From Streptomyces nigra (lineage in GTDB: Bacteria > Actinomycetota > Actinomycetes > Streptomycetales > Streptomycetaceae), in contig NZ_CP029043.1 in the NCBI RefSeq assembly GCF_003074055.1, positions 7,432,501 through 7,496,500 of the forward strand: a stretch of DNA of 64,000 nucleotides, in the 5' to 3' direction. The stretch's first letter is position 1. Each line of letters begins with the position of its first letter. Position numbers and translations under genes: made by a program. The notes beneath the pieces were generated by a model. That model saw nothing but the letters and a program-made list of their open reading frames with translations, was not told the origin of the DNA and made no database searches. Shown in pieces: positions 56,796 through 64,000 of this stretch.

Positions 56796-57116
56796 ACCGC
56801 CCCCGCCACCCTGGGCGACCTGGCGCACGAGGTCCGCTCCAAGAACGCCGGGCCGTTCCGGGTCACCATGGAGCTCTTCATGCGCGACGAGGACGGCTAC
56901 CGCATCGCCGCCGACGAGACCTTCCTGAACGTGGGCACGGTCGCCCGCCTCTACCAACTGGCCGAAGCTGACGTGCAGTTGTTCCGCATCCCCTCGCTGA
57001 ACGTCGTCACGATCTCGTTCCCGCGTCCCGTCGGCCAGGCGTCGCTGCGTGACCGTGACGTCCATTCCGGACAGCACCATGTGCCGCCGGCGCTGCTGCC
57101 GGTGCCCGCCACCTGA
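56796..57116 (+). pseudogene. DUF4387 domain protein, likely truncated
   Basis: The DUF4387 signature is clear: LGDLAHEVRSKNAGPFRVT, then GYRIAADETFLNVGTVARLY, LNVVTISFPRPVGQASL and DVHSGQHHVPPALLPVPA to the end at 57116. Intact family members start a few residues before LGDLA and sit next to a DUF1446/AtuA partner that is absent here. No ATG/GTG with a ribosome site lies at the expected place; the upstream in-frame starts belong to low-complexity sequence. It is therefore either a remnant or a gene whose start was missed. Confidence 0.55.
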
Positions 57117-57229
57117 CATTCCCGCGTGAGCAAGTCCCCCGCCCGCGACGACGGTCACCGCCGGCCCTGGTGGTGACCGTTGCCTGTGCCCTCTCCCGAC
57201 ACGTAGGGAAGCGGCCCTGCCGCAGGGTG

Positions 57230-58492
57230 TCACGTCGACCAGATCACCCCGCCGTTCTGCACGATCACCACCTTGGCGTCGGCACGCAGGACCAGTTGGG
57301 CACCTTCATGGCCCCAGGTCTGCGAGGCCCAGATGGGGCGGTCCTCGCCATTGTGGATGACGAGGTTGCCGTCCGGTTGGAAGATGGCCCGGTGGTTCGG
57401 GCCGAAGGTCATGGACGCCCAGATCGGCTTGCGCTGCTCGTTGTAGACGACCAGATTGCCGTCGGTCTGCATGACCATGCGGATGCGGTTGGTGGTCCAG
57501 GCCTGGTTGACCTCCAGGACACTGGGCGCGTAGACGGTCTCGGTGCTCCAGTTCGGCTTCGGGGTCGTCTTGGGCTTGGGTTTCGGCTTCGCCTCGGGCT
57601 TCGAGTCCGTCTCGCCGCTCGGGCTGGACTTCGTCGCGGGCGCGCCGGGCTGCGGTGGGGCGACCTTCGAGGGCGCGCTCTTCGTCGCCTTCGCCTTCTT
57701 CGGGGAGGGGCTGGGCTTCTCGGCCACGTAGTCGTCGAGGGCGGCGGGGGCCGACGTCGGGTTCAGGACCGTGTCGGAGCCTCCCGCGGCCAGCCCCTTG
57801 GCGGAGTCGGGAGGCCCATCGTCCCTCGCGCTGCCGGTGAGCAGCAGCGGTATGGCGATCAGGGCGGCACCGGCCACCGCCGCTCCCGCGAGGACCGGCT
57901 TGCGGGGCCGTCCGGTGCCCACGCCGGTACCTGTCCTGGCGTTGGGCGGCATGGTCCCGACGGCAGCGGCCGTGGCAACGGCGACCCGTGCCTCCGGTGC
58001 CTCGGACGGCTCGGTGGAAGTGCCGGCCGCCGCGGGCGATGCCGGGGTGGTGGTGCTCTCGGTCTCTGCCGTTCCGACGGCGGTGCTTCGGGTCTCTGCC
58101 GTTCCGGCGTCGGTGTTCTCGGTCTCTGCGGTTCGCGCGGCGGCGCTCTCGGCCTCTGCCGTTCCGGCGACGGGGGCAGCGGCCTCCTCGGTCCCGGTGG
58201 CAGTGGACTCACCTTCTCGCGCGGCGCCGGCCTTCGCCGTCCCGGCGACGGCCTCCTCGTCCGCGTCTGCGCGCTTCCGCCCGCCCGCCTCCGGCCCGGC
58301 GGGCCCGTTCGCCCCATCGGCGCCGGGCTTCTGCCCGGTGTCCCGGGTCTCGGCCTCCGGACCGGAGCCCCGGCTGAGGGCCGGCTCGTCAGGCGCGGAG
58401 GGCGCGGAGGGGCTGGACGGCGAACCGGTGCCCCCTGCGCGGGTGGCGGCCGCCTCCGCGTTCGCGTCGGGGGTGGGGTGCTGGGGGGACAT
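57230..58492 (-). CDS. Membrane-anchored bulb-type lectin protein, T7SS-linked
   Basis: A 420-residue protein from ATG 58492 (GAGGAGGAG site). The first 180 residues are low-complexity Thr/Ala/Glu with a repeat of about 11 residues (GTAETxST type), then one membrane segment near 203-221 (PVLAGAAVAGAALIAIPLLL), a Pro/Lys/Ser linker, and a C-terminal B-lectin domain (about 315-420: MVMQTDGNLVVYNEQRKPIW, IFQPDGNLVIHNGEDRPIW, with QxDxNLVxY motifs). It should sit in the membrane with the lectin outside, binding mannose-type sugars. Same architecture as the ricin-lectin gene at 59720. Confidence 0.83.
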   Translation of the reverse strand: MSPQHPTPDANAEAAATRAGGTGSPSSPSAPSAPDEPALSRGSGPEAETRDTGQKPGADGANGPAGPEAGGRKRADADEEAVAGTAKAGAAREGESTATGTEEAAAPVAGTAEAESAAARTAETENTDAGTAETRSTAVGTAETESTTTPASPAAAGTSTEPSEAPEARVAVATAAAVGTMPPNARTGTGVGTGRPRKPVLAGAAVAGAALIAIPLLLTGSARDDGPPDSAKGLAAGGSDTVLNPTSAPAALDDYVAEKPSPSPKKAKATKSAPSKVAPPQPGAPATKSSPSGETDSKPEAKPKPKPKTTPKPNWSTETVYAPSVLEVNQAWTTNRIRMVMQTDGNLVVYNEQRKPIWASMTFGPNHRAIFQPDGNLVIHNGEDRPIWASQTWGHEGAQLVLRADAKVVIVQNGGVIWST

Positions 58493-58976
58493 GCGGTACT
58501 CCTCCTCGGTGGCGGAGCTGTCGGATGTGGCCGGGGCCCGTGCAGTGGTCGGCTGAACGAACGCCGGGAAGCCCGGCGGGCGTTGGTCGAGTCCGCCGCG
58601 CCGGGGGCGGACCGGTGCGAAGCCCGGTCCAAGTCGCCGAGGGGCGCCGTCCCGCCGCGGTGGCGGCCGCGAGCCGGTCCGGCGCGTCCCGAGTCGAAAG
58701 GTCTTCCCGTGCGGCCCAACTTAGCCCGTACGGAAGGCGATCGGATGACCACCTCTCCCAACTCTCCCGTCGCTTTGTCCGCTCACGCCTCGCTGCTCCC
58801 GGAAAGTTCCCGACCCGGGCAGCAAACGGGCACGTGGGCGGCTGATTCGGACCGTGCCCTCCCCGCAACGGGCGATACTCGTGTGGCATCCTGGGGCTCC
58901 CGATCTGATCTACGTCGGTGCACCAGCAGGCCGACGGCATCCAAGTGTTCGTACCGACCGAAGAGTTCAGGTGGAG
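58493..58976. other. Divergent intergenic region, T7SS-associated genes
   Basis: About 480 bases between two divergent genes. The strings here are GC-rich, and no RNA gene or clear promoter stands out. It presumably holds the promoters of the lectin gene and the T7SS-associated gene. Confidence 0.4.
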
Positions 58977-59723
58977 ATGCGGCTCGGACAACGGCTGGAG
59001 GGCGAGCCCGACAGGCCCCCCGGTCCCGGGCCGGGCACCGCGGGGCTGTCCGGCTCCGACGGGGCCGGGGCCACCGACACCCCCGAGATACCCCAGGCGG
59101 TGCGGGACGCCGCCCGCCGGGCGCCCGGCCACTGGATCGGAATGGTGGACCCGGAATGGACCCAGGACCGTACGCCGCCCGCGTGGGCCGTGGTGGGGGA
59201 GTGGCAGTCCGACGAGGACGGCGACGTAGGGGACTACCGCCCCAACCCGGACTACCGGCCCTCGGCCCGAGTGCTCGGCTGGCCGGAGCCCACCGACCCG
59301 GTGGACGCGGCCGCCCAGCGGGCAGCCACCGGATACGGCTCGGTGGACGAGGCGATCACGGCCCTCGCCCGGGCGGAGATCACGGTGGTGCGCGGACCGG
59401 ACGGCGGGCCGCTGACAGCGGCCGGTCTCGACGGTGCACCGGTGATCCTCTCGTTCACCTCCCCGGCACACGCGTTCATGTCCGCGGCACTTCGGCATGA
59501 CAAGATCCCGGCGACGGAACTCGCCCGGTCACTGCGCGGCTCCGGCACACAGATGATGGTCAACGCCGGTGCCGCGGCACCCCTGCTCGTCCCGGTGGAC
59601 AAGCTCCTGGACGCGCGGCCCGAACCCGGACCGGAGGCCGAGCGGGCGCGCCCGGCCCCCCATATGGCCGAGCCCCACCGTTCCTCTGAACCCTGGCCCC
59701 ACACCACAGGGAGGACCCCGTGA
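58977..59723 (+). CDS. Type VII secretion system-associated protein
   Basis: A 248-residue protein; ATG 58977 is chosen, GTG 58971 is also plausible (AAGAG site five bases before). Residues 45-70 read GHWIGMVDPEWTQDRTPPAW, then VVGEWQSDEDGDV, ALGWPEPTDPVDAAAQ-like VLGWPEPTDPVDAA, and a VILSFTSPAHAFMSA block, matching the SseB-like family annotated as T7SS-associated. Cytosolic. It overlaps the ricin-lectin gene by four bases (GTGA), in a unit that leads to the AAA protein. Confidence 0.82.
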   Translation: MRLGQRLEGEPDRPPGPGPGTAGLSGSDGAGATDTPEIPQAVRDAARRAPGHWIGMVDPEWTQDRTPPAWAVVGEWQSDEDGDVGDYRPNPDYRPSARVLGWPEPTDPVDAAAQRAATGYGSVDEAITALARAEITVVRGPDGGPLTAAGLDGAPVILSFTSPAHAFMSAALRHDKIPATELARSLRGSGTQMMVNAGAAAPLLVPVDKLLDARPEPGPEAERARPAPHMAEPHRSSEPWPHTTGRTP

Positions 59724-60916
59724 CGCGTCCCGCCCAGCACACCTCCACCTCCCCGCAGGTGGCGTCCGGTTCCGCCGGCGAGGAGACGGCCTCGACGGCC
59801 ACGGCCGCCCAGCCCGGGCCCGAGGCGAAGTCCCCCCAGGCCCCGCACGAGGGCGGCCGGGTCAAATCCGAGACATCACGGGCGGGTTCCGAGGCCGAGG
59901 ACACGGCAGCCGAGGGCCCGGGCGCGGCAGCCGTGAGCGAACCCGAGACCACTCCCGGCGGCCGGCCCGAGCCCGAGGCCGAGCCGGACTCCGACTCGGA
60001 GGCCGACCCCGGCGCCGCCGCGGAGGCCAAGAGCCGGCTCCCCGCGCTCGTGCGGACGATGACCGCGACCGCCATCGACCGGCCGCGGCAGGAGGCCGCC
60101 CAGGTGGGGCGGCCGGGCAAGGCGGCGCTGGCCGGCGCGGCGGTCGCCGGGGCACTGCTCGTGTCGGTGCCGTTCCTCGTGCTCACCGGAGGCGACGACA
60201 AGGGTGCCAAGGCCGCGCCGGCCGGCGGCACCGTCCTCGGCGGCGGCGCGCAGGAGGCACCGGGCGACTTCGTGGTGACCAAGCCCGACACCGCCGCTCC
60301 GGACGATCACGAGAAGAGTTCCGGCAAGCCCGGCAAGCCGGTGGAACGAGTGCCCGGCGGGGCTGCGAAGCAGAACTCGGGCAAGGAGACGCCGAAGCAG
60401 GACGGCGGCGGGGAGAACCGGCCCAAGAGCGGCACGGGCGAGAAGGCCGGATCCGCCAAGTCGGGTGGCGGGAAGGCATCCGGAGGCGGCGGCGCCGACC
60501 GGCCCTCGGATTCCGGCTCGGGCGTCACGTTCAGCGCACCGGTCTCGATACGCAGCCATCTCTCAGGCCGCTGCCTCGACGTACCGAACGCCGACTTCGG
60601 CGACGGCAAGAAGCTCTTCGTGTGGGACTGCAACAACGGGGTCGCGCAGAAGTGGCAGTTCGCCTCCGACGGCACCCTGCGCATCCAGGGTCTCTGCCTG
60701 GACGTGGCCAACGCGAACTACAGCGACGGCACTCCGATCCAGATCGCCCGGTGCAGTGGCAACGCGGCCCAGAAGTTCGTCCTGAACGAGCGCCACGACC
60801 TGGTGAACACCGTCGTCGGCAAGTGCGTCGACATCAAGGACAACAACCGGGGCAACGGCGCCTGGCTGCAACTGTGGACCTGCGCCGGCACCGACAACCA
60901 GAAGTGGAGCGTCTGA
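59720..60916 (+). CDS. Membrane-anchored ricin-type lectin protein, T7SS-linked
   Basis: A 398-residue protein from GTG 59720. The first 115 residues are disordered Glu/Pro/Ser, then one membrane segment near 132-155 (AALAGAAVAGALLVSVPFLV), a Gly/Lys-rich linker, and a C-terminal RICIN beta-trefoil (about 275-398) with the typical CLDV, QxW and WDCN motifs: LSGRCLDVPNADFGDGKKL, CLDVANANYSDGTPIQIARC, KCVDIKDNNRGNG and a terminal NQKWSV. It probably presents a sugar-binding head at the surface. The layout parallels the bulb-lectin gene on the other strand. Confidence 0.85.
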   Translation: MTRPAQHTSTSPQVASGSAGEETASTATAAQPGPEAKSPQAPHEGGRVKSETSRAGSEAEDTAAEGPGAAAVSEPETTPGGRPEPEAEPDSDSEADPGAAAEAKSRLPALVRTMTATAIDRPRQEAAQVGRPGKAALAGAAVAGALLVSVPFLVLTGGDDKGAKAAPAGGTVLGGGAQEAPGDFVVTKPDTAAPDDHEKSSGKPGKPVERVPGGAAKQNSGKETPKQDGGGENRPKSGTGEKAGSAKSGGGKASGGGGADRPSDSGSGVTFSAPVSIRSHLSGRCLDVPNADFGDGKKLFVWDCNNGVAQKWQFASDGTLRIQGLCLDVANANYSDGTPIQIARCSGNAAQKFVLNERHDLVNTVVGKCVDIKDNNRGNGAWLQLWTCAGTDNQKWSV

Positions 60917-61010
60917 CCGCGCCCCCGACACCTTCCGGCCGAGAGCATCGCTCCCGCGCCCCGGCCGCCCCGGCAGCGGGGCATGATGGCCCCGTCGGCT
61001 CGCCGACACC

Positions 61011-61029
61011 GCCCCCGACGATCGGGGGC
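61011..61029 (+). terminator. Hairpin after the ricin-lectin gene
   Basis: GCCCCCGA (61011-61018) pairs perfectly with TCGGGGGC (61022-61029), three-base loop. It lies 95 bases after the lectin stop and 38 before the next start. It would act as a factor-independent terminator or attenuator. Confidence 0.6.
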
Positions 61030-61066
61030 ACCCGCTGAGTACGTTGTCCCACAAGGAGGTTGGTGC

Positions 61067-64000
61067 GTGTCGCGCCAGGTACTGACGGTCGGTCCCGGGG
61101 AGCGGGACCGCTACCGGACGATCGGTGAGGCACTCGCGGCTGCCCGTACCGGCGCGCTGATCAGCGTCCGGCCCGGGACGTACGCGGAGAACCTGGTGAT
61201 CCACACCCGGGTCACCCTCACCGCCGCCGAGGGCCGGGGCACGGTCGAGATCCGGCCACGTTCGGGCAGCGTCCTCTCCCTGCGGGCCGACGCCGTGATG
61301 CTCTCCGAGCTGTCCCTGCGCGGCGGTGACGCCGAGCTGCCCGCCGTGGACGTACGGCGCGGGCAGGCCGCGCTCGACGGCTGCGAGATCGTCGGCGCCG
61401 CCTGGACCGCGGTGCTGGCCGGGGGCACCGGCTCCCTCGCGCTGCGGGACTGCCGGGTGAGCAACCCGCAAGGTGCCGGCATCGTCGTCACCTCGACCAC
61501 GCCGACCACAGTGGAGTCCTGCACGTTCGAGCATCTGGGCACCAGCGGACTCGTCCTCGCCGAACAGGGCGAGGCGCGGCTGCGCGCCTGCACGGTACGG
61601 GCCGCACGCGGCAACGGCCTGCTCGCCAACGGCGACTCCACCGGCAGCGTCGAGGACTGCGACATCTCCTCCACGGACAAGCCGTCCATCGCCCTGGAGC
61701 AGAACTGCTCCCTCACGGTGGTGCGGACCGTCGTGCACGACACCAGCACCGGAGTGCATCTGAGCAGCGCGGGCCGTACGACGCTGGAGGACGTCCGGGT
61801 CACGGGGGCCTCCGGGAACGGGATCGCGCTGGCCGGGGGCACCGACCCGGTGCTCCGCCGCTGCCGTGTCTCGCGGACCCGGGGCCACGGCGTCGTGGTC
61901 ACCGACCGGGCGCGCGGCACCTTTGAGGACTGCTGGGTGGACGGCGCGCAGGGCGCGGCGCTCCGGGTCGCGGGGGCCGCTTCCCCGGCGCTGACCGGAC
62001 TCACGGTCCGTGACTGCGAGCAGACGGGACTGCTGCTGGAGGAGGACTCGGCGCCGGAGCTGGACCGCGTGGAGGTGATCGGCGGCTCACCCGCGATCTC
62101 CGTGCGCGGCGGTGCCAACCCGCTGCTGCGCCGGGCCCGTCTCGTGGAGCCCGCCGGGGACGGCATCGCGGCGGGCAAGGACGCCCGCGGCCGGGCCGAG
62201 GACTGCGAGATCGTCCGCCCGCAGGGCGCCGGCGTGCGCGTGGCCGCCGGCAGCACCCTCTACCTGGCGGGCGGCGGCGTCTCCGACACCGCCACCAACG
62301 GCCTGGTCGTGGAGGACGGAGGCAACGTCACCGTCCGGGACTTCCGCGTCGAGATATCCGGTGCGGAAGGGGTCGTGGTCGCGGCGGGCGGTGAGCTGAC
62401 CGCCAACCGCACCACTGTGCACGCCCCGCAGGGCCACGGCTTCCTGCTCCAGGAGGGCGCGCTGGCCTCGCTCAGCGGCTGCGAGGTCTCCGGCGGTGCC
62501 CAGGACGGCTTCCGGGTGGAGTCCACCGCGCCGGTCTCGCTCGTGAACTGCCTGGCCCGGGAGAACGAGGGCGGTGGGCTCGTCCAGACGACACCGGGCG
62601 AACGGCTCGCCGTGGACGGCCTGAAGAGTACCGGGAACGGCAAGCGGGACGCGTGGGGCAGCGGCAGTGCCGAGAACACCGACCCGGCCGGATCCGGCGC
62701 CGCGGACGGACCTCGGCCGGACCGCGTGGACGGCCCGCTCGGCGCCCTGAACGCGCTGATCGGCCTGGAGAACGTCAAGCAGCAGGTCGGCACCCTGGTC
62801 AACCTCACCCAGCTCGCCCAGCGACGCGAGCAGCTCGGCATGTCCGCCCCGCCGATGAGCAGGCATCTGATCTTCGCGGGCCCGCCGGGCACCGGCAAGA
62901 CCACCGTCGCCCGGCTCTACGGGGCGATCCTGGCCGAACTGGGCTCCCTGCGCAGCGGTCACCTCGTGGAGGTCTCCCGCGCCGACCTCGTCGCACAGGT
63001 CGTCGGCGGTACCGCGATCAAGACCACCGAGACCTTCCAGCGGGCGCTCGGCGGCGTCCTGTTCATCGACGAGGCGTACACCCTCACCGCGGACAGCGGC
63101 AACGGCGGTGCGGACTTCGGCCGCGAGGCGGTCGACACGCTGCTGAAGCTCATGGAGGACCACCGCGACGACGTGGTCGTGGTCGCGGCCGGATACTCCC
63201 GCGAGATGGAGGCGTTCCTCGGCTCCAACCCGGGACTGGCCTCACGCTTCTCCCGGACCGTCGAGTTCGAGAACTACTCCGTGCCCGAACTGGTCGCCAT
63301 CATGGAGAACATGTGCGCCCAGCACCAGTACGAGCTGGGCGAGGGCACCGCGCAGGCGCTCGCGGCGCACTTCGAGGCGATGCCCAGGGACGCCGGATTC
63401 GGTAACGGCCGTGCGGCGCGCGGGGTGTTCGAGGAGATGGTGGACCGGCAGGCGGTCCGGCTCGCCGCACAGGCCCAGGTCGGCGAGCACGACCTCAGGC
63501 TGCTGCTGCCGGAGGACGTCTCCGCCACCGCCGCCGCGAAGGCCGCCGAGAGCGGCACGCCGAAGGACGACCCGCTGACCCGCCTCGGCGACATGATCGG
63601 CCTGGCCGAGGTCAAGCGGGACGTGGCGGACCTGGTCAACCTCATCACGACGGCCCGCCACCGCGCCGCCGCCGGGCTGCCGGTGCCCTCCCTGAGCCAC
63701 CACCTGGTCTTCACGGGTCCACCCGGTACGGGCAAGACCACGGTCGCCCGCCTCTACGGCGAGATCCTGACCCAGCTCGGCATCCTGCAACGGGGCCAGC
63801 TGGTGGAGGCGGCCCGCGCCGATCTCGTCGGGCGCTACATCGGGCACACCGCCCAGCTCACCCGCGAGGTCTTCGAACGGGCCCGCGGCGGTGTGCTGTT
63901 CATCGACGAGGCGTACACCCTCACCCCGCAGGGCGGCGGCGCCGACTTCGGTCAGGAGGCGGTGGACACCCTGCTGAAGCTAATGGAGGACCACCGCGAC
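61067..64000 (+). CDS. Beta-helix / double AAA+ (CbxX/EccA-like) protein, 3' partial
   Basis: A reading frame from GTG 61067 (AAGGAGG at 61053-61059, seven bases before) that runs open past the window end: at least 978 residues. Residues about 1-540 are a right-handed parallel beta-helix: repeats such as CEIVGAAWTAVLAGG and CRVSNPQGAGIVVTS. Residues about 560-815 form a first AAA+ domain of the CbxX/CfxQ class (GPPGTGKTT near 605, FIDEAYTLT near 667), and a second begins at about 835 (GPPGTGKTT near 885). EccA-type ATPases with this AAA drive ESX secretion. A large surface-like beta-helix fused to two such motors is notable. The end is not in view. Confidence 0.9.
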   Translation, partial: MSRQVLTVGPGERDRYRTIGEALAAARTGALISVRPGTYAENLVIHTRVTLTAAEGRGTVEIRPRSGSVLSLRADAVMLSELSLRGGDAELPAVDVRRGQAALDGCEIVGAAWTAVLAGGTGSLALRDCRVSNPQGAGIVVTSTTPTTVESCTFEHLGTSGLVLAEQGEARLRACTVRAARGNGLLANGDSTGSVEDCDISSTDKPSIALEQNCSLTVVRTVVHDTSTGVHLSSAGRTTLEDVRVTGASGNGIALAGGTDPVLRRCRVSRTRGHGVVVTDRARGTFEDCWVDGAQGAALRVAGAASPALTGLTVRDCEQTGLLLEEDSAPELDRVEVIGGSPAISVRGGANPLLRRARLVEPAGDGIAAGKDARGRAEDCEIVRPQGAGVRVAAGSTLYLAGGGVSDTATNGLVVEDGGNVTVRDFRVEISGAEGVVVAAGGELTANRTTVHAPQGHGFLLQEGALASLSGCEVSGGAQDGFRVESTAPVSLVNCLARENEGGGLVQTTPGERLAVDGLKSTGNGKRDAWGSGSAENTDPAGSGAADGPRPDRVDGPLGALNALIGLENVKQQVGTLVNLTQLAQRREQLGMSAPPMSRHLIFAGPPGTGKTTVARLYGAILAELGSLRSGHLVEVSRADLVAQVVGGTAIKTTETFQRALGGVLFIDEAYTLTADSGNGGADFGREAVDTLLKLMEDHRDDVVVVAAGYSREMEAFLGSNPGLASRFSRTVEFENYSVPELVAIMENMCAQHQYELGEGTAQALAAHFEAMPRDAGFGNGRAARGVFEEMVDRQAVRLAAQAQVGEHDLRLLLPEDVSATAAAKAAESGTPKDDPLTRLGDMIGLAEVKRDVADLVNLITTARHRAAAGLPVPSLSHHLVFTGPPGTGKTTVARLYGEILTQLGILQRGQLVEAARADLVGRYIGHTAQLTREVFERARGGVLFIDEAYTLTPQGGGADFGQEAVDTLLKLMEDHRD

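Overview
The window is high-GC actinobacterial DNA with strong third-position GC bias, GTG/TTG starts, Tat and lipoprotein signals and many 1-4 base stop/start overlaps. Families such as the alternative zinc-free ribosomal proteins, AztABCD zinc importer, PucR, CbpM, DUF2267 and type VII secretion accessory proteins point to a Streptomyces-like chromosome. No species is claimed.

Layout. (1) 1-2090: end of a type VII secretion (T7SS) cargo-type operon: an ESX-like helical protein, a 435-residue probable effector and a small membrane protein. (2) 2.1-20.5 kb: housekeeping and accessory genes, including a HEAT-repeat protein, a decayed gene, a DUF1963-like protein, aldo/keto reductase, epimerase/LysR pair, CBS-BON protein, SDR/TetR pair, hydrolase, second SDR, beta-propeller protein, DM13 protein, AraC-type regulator, two small proteins and a PucR regulator. 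A 166-bp MITE-like repeat lies at 12770-12935. (3) 20.8-31.3 kb: a compact stress island, dnaK-grpE-dnaJ(class B)-cbpM-clpB-thioredoxin-UBP zinc finger-(cNMP/Trx-like/TrxR-like fusion)-hsp20, then a small CxxxC protein and DUF2267. A SpoIIE-type phosphatase, a DUF1931 histone-fold protein, the MITE's second copy, a pseudogene truncated at that MITE, carbonic anhydrase and a voltage-gated-like channel follow. (4) 36.6-41.8 kb: a palindromic 164-bp element, a large Tat-exported discoidin-domain protein with an FCD/GntR-like operator, and a paralogue of the DUF1963-like gene. (5) 42.1-54.0 kb: a zinc-starvation locus. It holds CobW GTPase, L32, S14, L28, L33, L31, a CobW relative without a P-loop, S18, a YraQ-type permease with a TIGR03943 partner, and an azt zinc importer with two AztD-like lipoproteins. 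Three Zur-box-like palindromes sit inside the promoters. (6) 54.4-57.1 kb: reductase, polyphosphate kinase 2, a small membrane protein and a DUF4387 remnant. (7) 57.2-64 kb: T7SS accessory genes: two membrane-anchored lectins (B-lectin and ricin type), a T7SS-associated protein, and a huge beta-helix/double-AAA+ (CbxX/EccA-like) protein running off the window.

Working model. The zinc locus lets the cell replace zinc-containing ribosomal proteins with zinc-free copies, releasing zinc, while importing and allocating scarce zinc through Azt and CobW proteins. The stress island combines disaggregation (DnaK/ClpB/Hsp20) with thiol-redox proteins (Trx, TrxR-like) and a zinc finger, suggesting repair of oxidatively damaged protein. 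The two ends of the window are probably parts of one T7SS neighbourhood type, but they are about 55 kb apart and the core secretion genes are not in view. Gene decay is frequent: at least four recognisable pseudogenes.
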